DNA of 64,000 nt, taken from the NCBI RefSeq assembly GCF_001553935.1, contig NZ_CP014232.1, positions 124,001 to 188,000 of the forward strand. Reading direction: 5' to 3'. Below the pieces are notes generated by a model that saw only the letters and a program-made list of their open reading frames with translations, was not told the DNA's origin and ran no database searches. This stretch comes from Actinomyces oris. Lineage in GTDB: Bacteria > Actinomycetota > Actinomycetes > Actinomycetales > Actinomycetaceae. Numbering within the stretch: the first letter of the stretch is position 1; each line of letters opens with the position of its first letter. Shown here in pieces: positions 26,685-34,814 of this stretch. Position numbers and translations under genes: made by a program.

Positions 26685-26712
26685 TGTCTGACGTCTTATG
26701 TCTGACGTTGGT
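26685..26712. promoter_or_regulatory. NanR-type operator C (satA / regulator 1 intergenic)
   Basis: Tandem units TGTCTGA-CGTCTTA-TGTCTGA-CGTTGGT, 15 bp upstream of satA and between it and the divergent regulator gene. The position overlaps the expected satA promoter-leader region, which suggests repression by occlusion. Confidence 0.65.
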
Positions 26713-26887
26713 AGGATGACTGTAGCAGAAGTCAGGGCGTCCAGACCACTCACAACCTCGCAGGCAAGACAGTCGCAACTCCCGCCCCACTGCCGGGGCG
26801 AGCCGTTCGACGAGCGGAATCACATCGTAGTGATCAACAATGATTGACAGGGCAAGAACCATGGCCAACATCAAGAGAAGCAGCACC

Positions 26888-27715
26888 ATGAACAGAGCAT
26901 CCGCACCGCAGGCAACCACCATCACAGATAAAGAGATGAAAGTCACATCTGTGGGTGACGAGCCGATCATCTCTCACGGCCCCTACTCCGGGCTGATGAC
27001 GACGCCCGCCACTCAAGCAGAGGCCACGATGGCCGAGATCAAGAACTACATCCTGCGCTCCGGCCTGCAGATGGGTGATGCGTTGCCCACGGAGTCCCAG
27101 CTGTGCACCGACCTGGGAGTATCCCGCTCCTCCGTCCGCGAGGCCGTCCGCACCCTCGTCGCCCTCGACATCGTCGAAGTACGCCACGGACACGGCATGT
27201 TCGTCGGCCAGGTCTCCATGCGCCCCATGGTCGAGTCCCTCATCTTCAAAGGCCTCCTCAACCCCGGAGACGACCACCGCGGACTACGAGACATCGTCGA
27301 AGTACGCATCACCCTCGACAACGCCCTGGCCGAACCCGTCACCCACGCCTGGCACAACCGCCACGACCCCGAGCTCGACACCCTCGTCGACAACATCGAG
27401 CACCTCGCCTCACAAGGCAAGCTCTTCACCGACCAGGACCGCCGCTTCCACACCCGCCTACTCGAACCCCTCGACAACCACCTCTACCTCCACCTCACCG
27501 AAGCCTTCTGGGCCATCCACACCCTCACCGTCCCCCTCCTAGACGCCCCCAAGCTCGAAGACCTCACCAGCACCGCCAAAGCCCACCGAGCCATGCTCCA
27601 AGCCGCCCACGCCGGAGACACCCCCGCCTACCACCAAGCCATCACCGACCACTACGCCCCACTCCTCGCCGTCCTCACACACCCCGTAGAGAACTCCTCC
27701 GTCAGGGCGGGATAG
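26888..27715 (+). CDS. GntR/FadR-family regulator, copy 1 (NanR-like)
   Basis: FadR-type transcription factor: winged helix GDALPTESQLCTDLGVSRSSVREAVRTL at about residues 63-90 followed by an all-helical FCD effector domain with metal-site-like residues (RRFHTRLLEPLDNHLYLHL and KAHRAMLQAA). ATG 26888 is chosen for AAGAGAAG 8 nt upstream; earlier ATGs (26840, 26861) lack a site. Nucleotides 27074-27676 are an apparently identical repeat of 29091-29693. After the repeat the frame runs on for 12 foreign residues (THPVENSSVRAG) and ends inside the convergent esterase gene, so this copy lost its natural end. Likely regulates the sat and nan operons. Confidence 0.82.
   Translation: MNRASAPQATTITDKEMKVTSVGDEPIISHGPYSGLMTTPATQAEATMAEIKNYILRSGLQMGDALPTESQLCTDLGVSRSSVREAVRTLVALDIVEVRHGHGMFVGQVSMRPMVESLIFKGLLNPGDDHRGLRDIVEVRITLDNALAEPVTHAWHNRHDPELDTLVDNIEHLASQGKLFTDQDRRFHTRLLEPLDNHLYLHLTEAFWAIHTLTVPLLDAPKLEDLTSTAKAHRAMLQAAHAGDTPAYHQAITDHYAPLLAVLTHPVENSSVRAG
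27074..27676 (+). repeat. 603-bp direct repeat, copy 1 (partner 29091-29693)
   Basis: I find no mismatch to 29091-29693 on reading. It covers most of the DNA-binding domain and the whole effector domain of the regulator. Codon choice is strongly C-ending (CTC, ACC, CCC) compared with neighbours, which rely more on G-ending codons such as CTG. Confidence 0.9.
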
Positions 27716-28761
27716 GTGCCGGCCTGCGCCACGGCCACGACATTGAGGCGCGGATCCTCCGGTCGAAGCAACCTGTCCACCCACAGGTCGCGTGCAGCCG
27801 TAAGTCCGCGTGCGAGCCATCGTGCATTGACGAACTCCATGGCGTGGGTGCCCCCGGGGTAGACATGCAGCTCGGCATCACCACCATCACGCCACACCCC
27901 AGAGGCGAAGGCGACATCCTCGTCCCGGAAGACCTCGGCGGAGGCCACTGAGATGAACAGCGGTGGCAGCCCACCCAACCACGTGGCACGGGCGGGGGCC
28001 TCGTAGGGGGTGACCAGGTCCGTACCTCGCCGCTCCCCCAGGGCAGCATCCCAGGCAACATTGTTGTACGCCGTCGGCCAGGTGCCGTCGTCCGGGTACT
28101 GACGCGCTGAGACCGAGCCCTGCCAGTGCGGCATGCCGGTGCGGTCATCCAGCATGGGGTAGTCCAGCAGCCCGCCGAGAACCACCGGGCCCCGCCTGTC
28201 TCGCGAGATGAGCAGCGTGCCGGCGCTCAGCCCTCCCCCGGCGCTCGGCCCGACGACGATGACGCGCTCCGGATCGGCACCGAGCTCCTCGGCGTGCTCG
28301 ACCGCCCAGCACAGCGTGGTGTAGCAGTCCTCGACGCCGGCCGGTGCCGGATCCTCGGGAGCCAGACGGTACTCGGGGCTGACGATGACGCCCCCGTACC
28401 GCCGCAGCCACGGGACAACGGTCGACAGGCCATTGAAACGGCACCCCATCACCAGCCCTCCCCCGTGCAGAGAGAGGAACAGGGGGCCGGGGCGGCCCAC
28501 GCAGGCACCCTGGGCGCTTCGTGCAACCGCGGCGGGAAGTCTCGTCCCATCCTGACGAAGGACGTCCACGTCCTCCAGGTCGATGTCGGGGTGCTTGAGC
28601 AGAAAACTCGCCCGGACCTCGTCAGCCGGTACGCGCCAGCTCGGGATCTTCTGCACCGTCATGGCCCCGAAGACGCCGAGCGCCTCGATGCGCTCGAGCA
28701 GAGCGGCGGTGGCACTGTCGTAGGCAGGACGGGCGGGGAGCTCCTCATGCGTGCGAGACAT
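27652..28761 (-). CDS. alpha/beta hydrolase, hormone-sensitive-lipase family esterase
   Basis: A 369-aa esterase. The oxyanion block LFLSLHGGGLVMG, nucleophile motif GPSAGGG (GxSxG), Asp region EVFRDEDVAFA and catalytic His in GGTHAMEF are all present, so it appears active. ATG 28761 is favoured over the upstream one because the N-terminal 15 residues are not family-like. The last codons and stop (27652-27676) lie inside the regulator repeat, so the C-terminal VRTARSGA is read from antisense of the repeat and is not native. Lying between two NanR-like regulators, it might deacetylate O-acetyl sialic acids; that is only inference. Confidence 0.82.
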   Translation of the reverse strand: MSRTHEELPARPAYDSATAALLERIEALGVFGAMTVQKIPSWRVPADEVRASFLLKHPDIDLEDVDVLRQDGTRLPAAVARSAQGACVGRPGPLFLSLHGGGLVMGCRFNGLSTVVPWLRRYGGVIVSPEYRLAPEDPAPAGVEDCYTTLCWAVEHAEELGADPERVIVVGPSAGGGLSAGTLLISRDRRGPVVLGGLLDYPMLDDRTGMPHWQGSVSARQYPDDGTWPTAYNNVAWDAALGERRGTDLVTPYEAPARATWLGGLPPLFISVASAEVFRDEDVAFASGVWRDGGDAELHVYPGGTHAMEFVNARWLARGLTAARDLWVDRLLRPEDPRLNVVAVAQAGTYPALTEEFSTGCVRTARSGA

Positions 28762-28952
28762 GCCGTAACTGTTGCACTGTGAGCGCTGTAGCGGCAAGCC
28801 GCTCACAATCGGTCAATGATCTGCGGCATCAGGTCCCATGTGCGACAGCCGCCCGACGATGGGCTCCCTCGAAGGCGCCCTCCCTCAGCAACGCAGCCGC
28901 TCGAAGCCTTGAGAACGCGCGGGTGAGTGCAGTTCGACATTCACCAGCGTAA
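28762..28952. promoter_or_regulatory. divergent intergenic region, esterase / regulator 2
   Basis: 191 bp that must hold both promoters. I found no YGTCTGA-type tandem units here, so neither gene appears to share the nan/sat operator. Confidence 0.3.
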
Positions 28953-29699
28953 ATGAACCAAAAGTCGGACAATGGGGCCATGCAGATCTCCCGCGGTGTC
29001 ATGTCCGGCCTTACCACCACCCCGATGACTCAGTCATCCACGGCGATCGCCGAGATCAAGAACTACATTCTCACCAAGGGTCTGCATCCTGGTGATGCGT
29101 TGCCCACGGAGTCCCAGCTGTGCACCGACCTGGGAGTATCCCGCTCCTCCGTCCGCGAGGCCGTCCGCACCCTCGTCGCCCTCGACATCGTCGAAGTACG
29201 CCACGGACACGGCATGTTCGTCGGCCAGGTCTCCATGCGCCCCATGGTCGAGTCCCTCATCTTCAAAGGCCTCCTCAACCCCGGAGACGACCACCGCGGA
29301 CTACGAGACATCGTCGAAGTACGCATCACCCTCGACAACGCCCTGGCCGAACCCGTCACCCACGCCTGGCACAACCGCCACGACCCCGAGCTCGACACCC
29401 TCGTCGACAACATCGAGCACCTCGCCTCACAAGGCAAGCTCTTCACCGACCAGGACCGCCGCTTCCACACCCGCCTACTCGAACCCCTCGACAACCACCT
29501 CTACCTCCACCTCACCGAAGCCTTCTGGGCCATCCACACCCTCACCGTCCCCCTCCTAGACGCCCCCAAGCTCGAAGACCTCACCAGCACCGCCAAAGCC
29601 CACCGAGCCATGCTCCAAGCCGCCCACGCCGGAGACACCCCCGCCTACCACCAAGCCATCACCGACCACTACGCCCCACTCCTCGCCGTCCTCTCCTGA
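28953..29699 (+). CDS. GntR/FadR-family regulator, copy 2 (NanR-like)
   Basis: A 248-aa FadR-type regulator with the same winged helix and FCD domain as copy 1. Residues from GDALPTESQ to LLAVL are identical; only the first 46 residues differ (weakly similar ISRGVMSGL versus ISHGPYSGL, and the shared AEIKNYI). It ends with its own stop and terminator, so this copy keeps the native 3' end. No convincing ribosome binding site precedes ATG 28953 or ATG 28980, so the start is uncertain. Recognition helices are identical, so both copies should bind the same DNA. Confidence 0.82.
   Translation: MNQKSDNGAMQISRGVMSGLTTTPMTQSSTAIAEIKNYILTKGLHPGDALPTESQLCTDLGVSRSSVREAVRTLVALDIVEVRHGHGMFVGQVSMRPMVESLIFKGLLNPGDDHRGLRDIVEVRITLDNALAEPVTHAWHNRHDPELDTLVDNIEHLASQGKLFTDQDRRFHTRLLEPLDNHLYLHLTEAFWAIHTLTVPLLDAPKLEDLTSTAKAHRAMLQAAHAGDTPAYHQAITDHYAPLLAVLS
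29091..29693 (+). repeat. 603-bp direct repeat, copy 2 (partner 27074-27676)
   Basis: Second copy of the regulator block at a constant offset of 2017 bp. A further 20-bp identity (29049-29068 and 27032-27051) lies upstream at the same offset, separated by a diverged 22-bp stretch. Confidence 0.9.
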
Positions 29700-29752
29700 G
29701 ACAACCAACGGGGGACCCGACGCCTGGAGCGCTGCCACAGCGGCACAAAGCG

Positions 29753-29787
29753 CGGCCCCCGCCACCCTCAATGGGTGGCGGGGGCCG
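29753..29787. terminator. bidirectional terminator between regulator 2 and tmRNA
   Basis: Perfect 15-bp stem CGGCCCCCGCCACCC / GGGTGGCGGGGGCCG with a 5-nt loop, 54 bp after the regulator stop and 84 bp beyond the tmRNA 3' end on the other strand. Confidence 0.65.
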
Positions 29788-29870
29788 TACTGCGTTCCCA
29801 AGCTCTATACCCCATCCTGTACCCTACCCGGGCAGTCGCAGGCACTTTTCGTTGGAAAATCAGTTGTTCG

Positions 29871-30238
29871 TGGAGATGGGGGGAATCGAACCCCCGTCCG
29901 ACGGCCGCACAACAGGACTTCTCCGGGTGCAGCTCGCTAGCGTTTTTCTCGGCCCCGGCGTCTCACGCGAGCAAGGACGCCGACGGGCTCAGTCGATGAA
30001 AAGTCCCAAGAGCCCTACCGACACGGGCTCTCAGCAGTGGCTTCCTAGATGACGCCAGGAACCGGGGCGGAAGCGTTCCCCGGGCTGACGGACTTCGAGG
30101 CTCGCTCAGGCGGCGAGGGCGAAGTCGGTGCGAGTGTTATCGGCACCTATTGGTTCGCGCAGAGCGTTGACGAGATGACTGCGCATCCTCGACCCGCTTC
30201 TCCTGAACCTACGACCGTCGTCGAAACCGATCATCCCC
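29871..30238 (-). ncRNA. ssrA: transfer-messenger RNA
   Basis: The 5' end GGGGATGATCGGTTTCGACG and 3' end with TTCGATTCCCCCCATCTCCA form the tRNA-Ala-like half: acceptor GGGGATG pairs with CATCTCC (one G-U), discriminator A at 29871, CCA not encoded. The tag reading frame is 30144-30109, encoding ADNTRTDFALAA followed by TGA, a typical actinobacterial tag. It rescues stalled ribosomes with SmpB, encoded 165 bp away. Confidence 0.95.
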
Positions 30239-30403
30239 TATGGAAGTGTCACCGGGCTCCCGCAGGAGACCTGGAACGCGCTCTCAACAGAGCCAGGCCA
30301 CTCTAGCAGAACCAGGAGACGAGAGCACTGAGGGCTCCTGCTCCGTACCTCACGCGGCCGGTCAGCAGGTAGAGACGCTCAAGGGGCCCTGCTCCCTCGT
30401 ACC

Positions 30404-30940
30404 TCATCCCCGACGCCGGTTGGCCGCGGCCATGGCCCGGGCCGCCTCCCGCTTGTCCTGCGCCTCACGCAGCGCCTGGCGCTTGTCCCAGTCCTGCTTT
30501 CCTCGAGCCAGGGCGATCTCCAGCTTGGCGCGCCCTCCGATGAAGTACAGCTCCAGCGGGACCACCGTGTAGCCCTTGGCCTGGACCCGGGTCTCGAGTC
30601 GCTCCAGCTCGCTGCGGTGCAGGAGCAGCTTGCGCTTGCGACGCGGGGAGTGGTTGTTCCACGTCCCCTGCAGGTACTCGGGGATGTGCGCCCCCTGGAG
30701 CCAGGCCTCGCCATGGCGGTCAAGCTCGATCCAGGCTTCGGTCAGCGAGGCCCGCCCCATGCGCAGCGCCTTGACCTCGGTTCCGGTGAGGACCAGCCCC
30801 GCCTCGTAGCGGTCCTCGATGAAGTAGTCGTGGGTCGCCTTGCGGTTGCGGGCCACCGTCTTGTGGGCGTCGGAGGCGGCCTTCGCCTTCTGTCCGGCCG
30901 TTGGCTTGGACGCCCGAGCGGACTTGGAGGCAGGGGTCAT
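30404..30940 (-). CDS. smpB: SsrA-binding protein SmpB
   Basis: Binds tmRNA and brings it to stalled ribosomes. The 178-aa protein has a Lys/Ala-rich N-terminal extension, the core YFIEDRYEAGLVLTGTEVKALRMGRASL, HIPEYLQGTWNNHSPRRKRKLLLHR, and the basic C-terminal tail GKQDWDKRQALREAQDKRE that folds in the mRNA channel. ATG 30940 follows AAGGACAGTCCG. The order ftsE-ftsX-M23-smpB-ssrA is common in actinobacteria. Confidence 0.96.
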   Translation of the reverse strand: MTPASKSARASKPTAGQKAKAASDAHKTVARNRKATHDYFIEDRYEAGLVLTGTEVKALRMGRASLTEAWIELDRHGEAWLQGAHIPEYLQGTWNNHSPRRKRKLLLHRSELERLETRVQAKGYTVVPLELYFIGGRAKLEIALARGKQDWDKRQALREAQDKREAARAMAAANRRRG

Positions 30941-31095
30941 CGGACTGTCCTTTCACGAGTACGGGGATGGCTGGCGCTCCTATGTCAGCACGCCCCGAAG
31001 TCCGCTCCGATTGGGCCGGCCCGACCGGGGCATCGTGGCGTGACACGACGACGCGCAGGGTCAGGAGTTTACGGGCCCCGTCAAGAAGAACTCAC

Positions 31096-32412
31096 CTAGA
31101 AGCCGGGCAGGGACATCGGGTCGATGTACGCCCCGTCCTGGGCCACCTGGAAGTGGACGTGCGCTCCGGTCGCGTAACCGGTTGAGCCGGTCGCGCCGAC
31201 GACGTCACCGCGCTTGACCTGCTGGCCGTCGGCGATGCTGCGCGAGGAGAGGTGGCACAGGGTGATGACGTAGGAGTGCCCATCAATGATGCCACCGTTG
31301 ATGTCAATGCCGATGCCGCAGGACTCGGAGTCCCAGTAGGTGGCCACTCCGGAGACCGCCGCGTACTGGGGCGTCCCCTCACTCGCGGCGAAGTCGACCC
31401 CCTGGTGCCCTGTGGCGACACCGGTAACCGGGTGGACGCGGTACCCGAAGGGCGAGGTCACCTCGAGCGGGCCGGTGATCGGGTGTCCGATGTACCCGCT
31501 TCCCAGGGAGTCGGCGCCGATCGAGCTCGCGGGGACCGAGGGCATCGTTCCAGCGCTGGCCGCGGCCCGGTTGGCGGCGTCGATCTGGGCGACACGCGCG
31601 GCCGCGGCCGCGGCATCGGCGTTGGCCTGGTTGAGCTGGGACTGTAGATCGCTCTTACGACTCTCCAGCGCCTCGGCGGCCGACTTCTTCTGCGCCGTCA
31701 GCTTGGCGACCTCGTCCCGCTTGGTCTTGGCCGCGTCCCGGGCCGACTTGGCGTTCGCCTCTGCGGTGTCGGCCTCGGTCTTGAGCGTGCTGACTCGCGT
31801 GGTGGCAGCATTCTGCCTAGCCTCACGGTTGGCGTTCTGAGCGCGCTCGACCTCGGCGGCGGACAGTACCGCCTCCTGGACTCCCGAGCCGATCTCAACC
31901 GCTGAGGCTCGCTGGCTGAGCTCCTCGACGTCCTGAGAGGCGAGGACATAGCTCCAGGAGGTCACCGAGTTGTCCCCCTGATAGGTGGACACGACGATCT
32001 CCGCCACCGAGTCGGAGGTCTCCTCAGCCGTCTTCTTGGATGCCTCGGACTCCTTCTTGACCGTCTCCAGGCTGCTCTGCGCCGTGCTCAAGCGGTCACT
32101 GGCGATCTGCTGCTCCCTCTCCTTGGCGGCCAGAGTCGTCTCTGCGGTGGTCAGCTGGGTCTCCGCGGTGCTCAACGAGGCCTGGGCGTTCTGAAGTGAG
32201 ATGTAGGCCTGCCCCAGATCGGCGCTGACCCCCTCCAGCGAGGACATCACCTGCTGCTGCTTGCGCTCCGCCTCATTCTGCTTGGCAACGGCGTCATCCC
32301 GCTCATCAGCCAGGGAGATGTCCCCGGAGTAGAAGAAGACGAGGCTGGCGGCGGCCAGGGCGCAGACTGCGGCACGCCGGCGTGAGCGGCGCAGGAACAG
32401 ACGAGACAGCAT
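31096..32412 (-). CDS. M23 peptidase with coiled-coil domain (EnvC-like FtsEX effector)
   Basis: A 438-aa secreted or anchored peptidoglycan hydrolase. An arginine-rich N-terminus and hydrophobic segment AAVCALAAASLVFFYSG (about 13-30) give export. Residues 35-280 form a long coiled coil rich in Ala, Glu, Gln and Lys. The C-terminal LytM domain has GHQGVDFAASEG (His and Asp zinc ligands) and GAHVHFQV (HxH). It lies 6 bp after ftsX. FtsEX-controlled coiled-coil hydrolases (EnvC in E. coli, RipC in mycobacteria) occupy this role, so activation by FtsX at division is inferred. Confidence 0.87.
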   Translation of the reverse strand: MLSRLFLRRSRRRAAVCALAAASLVFFYSGDISLADERDDAVAKQNEAERKQQQVMSSLEGVSADLGQAYISLQNAQASLSTAETQLTTAETTLAAKEREQQIASDRLSTAQSSLETVKKESEASKKTAEETSDSVAEIVVSTYQGDNSVTSWSYVLASQDVEELSQRASAVEIGSGVQEAVLSAAEVERAQNANREARQNAATTRVSTLKTEADTAEANAKSARDAAKTKRDEVAKLTAQKKSAAEALESRKSDLQSQLNQANADAAAAAARVAQIDAANRAAASAGTMPSVPASSIGADSLGSGYIGHPITGPLEVTSPFGYRVHPVTGVATGHQGVDFAASEGTPQYAAVSGVATYWDSESCGIGIDINGGIIDGHSYVITLCHLSSRSIADGQQVKRGDVVGATGSTGYATGAHVHFQVAQDGAYIDPMSLPGF

Positions 32413-32418
32413 GTGAGA

Positions 32419-33336
32419 TCAGATCCTCGTGTACTTGGACAGAGACAAGGCGGAGGAGACCGCGGCCAGGGCGATGGCGGCCAGAATCAGCCAGGGCGAC
32501 AGGAGGAGGACATCCCTGGTACTGATGAAGGCGCTCGTGAAGGAGATGGAGGAGGCGAGCCACCCCTCCACGACGTAGCGCACTCCCACCCACAACGTGG
32601 CCACGGCGAGAATCGCCCCGGTGAGGGCGGCGATAACCCCTTCGAGGATGAAGGGCAGCTGGATGAAGAGGTTCGAGGCCCCCACCAGACGCATGATCCC
32701 GGTCTGCCGGGAGCGGGACATGGCCGACAGCCTGATGGTCGTCGAGATGAGCAGCACCGCGGCCACCGCCATGATGGTTGCCAGCCCTCCCGTGATCCAG
32801 GAGGCCCGGTTCATCACGAGGAAGAGCGGCTCGAGGGTGGAGCGCTGGTCGACCACCCGCTCCACTCCACTGTGCCCCTCGAACTGCTCGGCCACCAGCT
32901 TGTAGTTCTCGGCGTCCTTGAGCTTGATGCGGAAGGACACGGGCATCATGTCCTCCGTCGCGTTCCTCCCGACGGCGGACTTGGCGTAGGCCTTCATGAA
33001 GTTCTGATAGGCCTGGGCCTTGGTCTCCATCTGGTAGGACTTGACGTAGCCGGAGGGGGCGCCGCTGGTGATGAGGTTCTCAACCTCGCTGATCTGAGCG
33101 GCGGTGGCCTCGCCATTGGCGCAGTTGGAGGAGGCCGAGGACTTGGGGCACATGTAGACCGAGACCTCGACCTTGTCGTACCAGTCGCCCTTCATGGTCG
33201 AGATCTGGCTCTGCAGCAGTGACGAGGCCCCGACGAAGAGCAGCGACACGAAGGCGACGAGAATCACGGACACCGTCATCGCCAGGTTCCGGTACATGCC
33301 CTTGGCGGTCTCCGACAGGACGAAACGCAGTCTCAC
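32419..33336 (-). CDS. ftsX: cell division protein FtsX
   Basis: A 305-aa ABC-like membrane protein of the FtsEX complex. Topology: N-terminal membrane segment (about 17-42), a large extracellular domain (43-170, with YMCPKSSASSNCANG containing two Cys that may pair), then three C-terminal segments near 175-200, 225-250 and 268-292. The start is GTG 33336 behind AAGGAGAAGAACT. It follows ftsE by 12 bp. The extracellular domain would engage the coiled-coil hydrolase encoded next. Confidence 0.93.
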   Translation of the reverse strand: MRLRFVLSETAKGMYRNLAMTVSVILVAFVSLLFVGASSLLQSQISTMKGDWYDKVEVSVYMCPKSSASSNCANGEATAAQISEVENLITSGAPSGYVKSYQMETKAQAYQNFMKAYAKSAVGRNATEDMMPVSFRIKLKDAENYKLVAEQFEGHSGVERVVDQRSTLEPLFLVMNRASWITGGLATIMAVAAVLLISTTIRLSAMSRSRQTGIMRLVGASNLFIQLPFILEGVIAALTGAILAVATLWVGVRYVVEGWLASSISFTSAFISTRDVLLLSPWLILAAIALAAVSSALSLSKYTRI

Positions 33337-33348
33337 AGTTCTTCTCCT

Positions 33349-34038
33349 TCAGCGGTCCGAGCCGTAGACGCCGCGGTCCTGGTCGCGCACGACCTCGCCG
33401 CCCTTGAGCTCGATGACGCGTTTACGCATCTGGTCGACGATCTCGTCGTCGTGAGTCGCCATGACGACCGTGGTCCCCTGCCGGTTGATGCGGTCGAGCA
33501 GACGCATGATCCCGACCGACGTCGAGGGGTCCAGGTTCCCGGTGGGCTCATCGGCCAGGAGGAGCTTGGGCCGGTTGACCATGGCGCGGGCGATCGCCAC
33601 GCGCTGCTGCTCGCCCCCGGAGAGCTCGTGCGGCAGACGCCTCTCCTTGCCGGCCAGCCCCACCAGGTCGAGGGCCTCGGGCACAGCGGAGAGGATGTAG
33701 TGGCGCGGCTTACCGATCACCTGAGAGGCCAGCGCCACGTTCTCCAGGACGGTCTTGTTGTCCAGGAGCCGGAAGTCCTGGAAGACGAAGCCGATCTCCT
33801 GCCGCAGCTGGGGCACCTTCCACGAGGAGATCTTCGACAGGTCACGTCCCAGGACGTGGATGCGTCCCTTGGTGGGGCGCTCCTCCCGGATAACCAGCCT
33901 CAGGAAGGTCGACTTGCCCGATCCCGAGGCGCCGACAAGGAACACGAACTCGTCACGATTGATCTTGATGTCGACGTCGTCGAGCGCCGGACGCATCCCC
34001 CGGTCATAGACCTTCGAGACGTGGTTGAAGCGGATCAT
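33349..34038 (-). CDS. ftsE: cell division ATP-binding protein FtsE
   Basis: A 229-aa ABC ATPase. Walker [17 protein letters not shown]-loop VFQDFRLL, signature [19 protein letters not shown], Walker [14 protein letters not shown] and H-loop ATHDDEIV are all present. The start [14 protein letters not shown] at 34038 is chosen because it matches the usual FtsE N-terminus and length and AGGGGAG lies about 10 nt upstream; ATG 34086 is an alternative. Partners with FtsX to control the adjacent M23 hydrolase. Confidence 0.94.
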   Translation of the reverse strand: MIRFNHVSKVYDRGMRPALDDVDIKINRDEFVFLVGASGSGKSTFLRLVIREERPTKGRIHVLGRDLSKISSWKVPQLRQEIGFVFQDFRLLDNKTVLENVALASQVIGKPRHYILSAVPEALDLVGLAGKERRLPHELSGGEQQRVAIARAMVNRPKLLLADEPTGNLDPSTSVGIMRLLDRINRQGTTVVMATHDDEIVDQMRKRVIELKGGEVVRDQDRGVYGSDR

Positions 34039-34240
34039 CTGCTCGTTGCTCCCCTGCTGCGCCCCGAGCACGGCACTCGGGTTCATGGCGTTGTGGCCAC
34101 CGTATGCGTCGACACGCCATTTTTCCGCCGTGACACGCCCAGCGTCGATGTGGCTTGTAATGGCCGGGAGTCGGCGTGATCCTCCTGTGATCCCAGACCT
34201 CGACAGCCCCAAGCTCCACCCAATGACCGGCAACGCACCC

Positions 34241-34246
34241 TAGGCT
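34241..34246 (+). promoter_or_regulatory. leaderless -10 box of the gene at 34254
   Basis: TAGGCT followed by 7 nt and the ATG at 34254; no ribosome binding site. Confidence 0.5.
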
Positions 34247-34253
34247 TGGCAGC

Positions 34254-34814
34254 ATGAGTGAGACCTCCCTATCGCCCGCGCTGACACGCGCCTTCGAGGA
34301 TCGCGTCGACCTGGGTTCCTGGGCGGGCTTCACCTCGTCGCTGGCCCGGTTCCTCGACGAGGTGTGCAGGCCGCCCGCGCAGCGGGGAGAATCCGTCGAG
34401 GCCGCCATTGACCCCTCCGGCGGTACCCTGCTGCTGACCGCCCCGCTCCCCATGGTCAAGCCCGAGGAGCTGGCCCCCCAGGGGCGCTGGTCGCAGCTAT
34501 TGACACGACTGTCCCTGATCACTCCACCCGTTCCTTCCCCAGACCTGCCAGGCGTGGTCCTCGTCGGCCGCTCCGACGGCATCGAGGTCTCACTGCCCGA
34601 GCTCGATGCGCAGGGACGGGTGCTGCTGGGCCCCACCGAGCGCAGAATCCTAGGGGCGATCGGCTGGCAGGAGAGCCATCATGTCTTCGCCAGGCTGCTG
34701 TCCGACGCAGACGAGACCTCCGACCTGGTGACTCGCATCCTCATCGAGGTGCTCGAGGTCGCCCATCCCGCAGACCTCGACTACCTCCTGCGCGCACACT
34801 CCGACATCAGCTGA
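34254..34814 (+). CDS. hypothetical protein (186 aa)
   Basis: I do not recognise this protein with confidence. It is soluble and acidic, with a first helical region (residues 8-45), a beta-rich middle (TLLLTAPLPMVKPEEL, GVVLVGRSDGIEVSLPEL) and a helical C-terminus (ESHHVFARLLSDADETSDLVTRILIEVLEV). The layout resembles small actinobacterial chaperone-like (TY-Chap type) proteins, but that is a weak impression. It is convergent with and overlaps the 3' end of the SSB gene by 8 bp. Confidence 0.65.
   Translation: MSETSLSPALTRAFEDRVDLGSWAGFTSSLARFLDEVCRPPAQRGESVEAAIDPSGGTLLLTAPLPMVKPEELAPQGRWSQLLTRLSLITPPVPSPDLPGVVLVGRSDGIEVSLPELDAQGRVLLGPTERRILGAIGWQESHHVFARLLSDADETSDLVTRILIEVLEVAHPADLDYLLRAHSDIS

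Noticed and set aside
27103..27951. Proline/arginine-rich frames across both regulator repeats
   Set aside because: Out-of-frame reading of a strongly C-ending codon pattern; composition is not protein-like.
30240..30403. Possible small gene between tmRNA and smpB
   Set aside because: The short plus-strand frames here lack a start signal and overlap the tmRNA promoter region.
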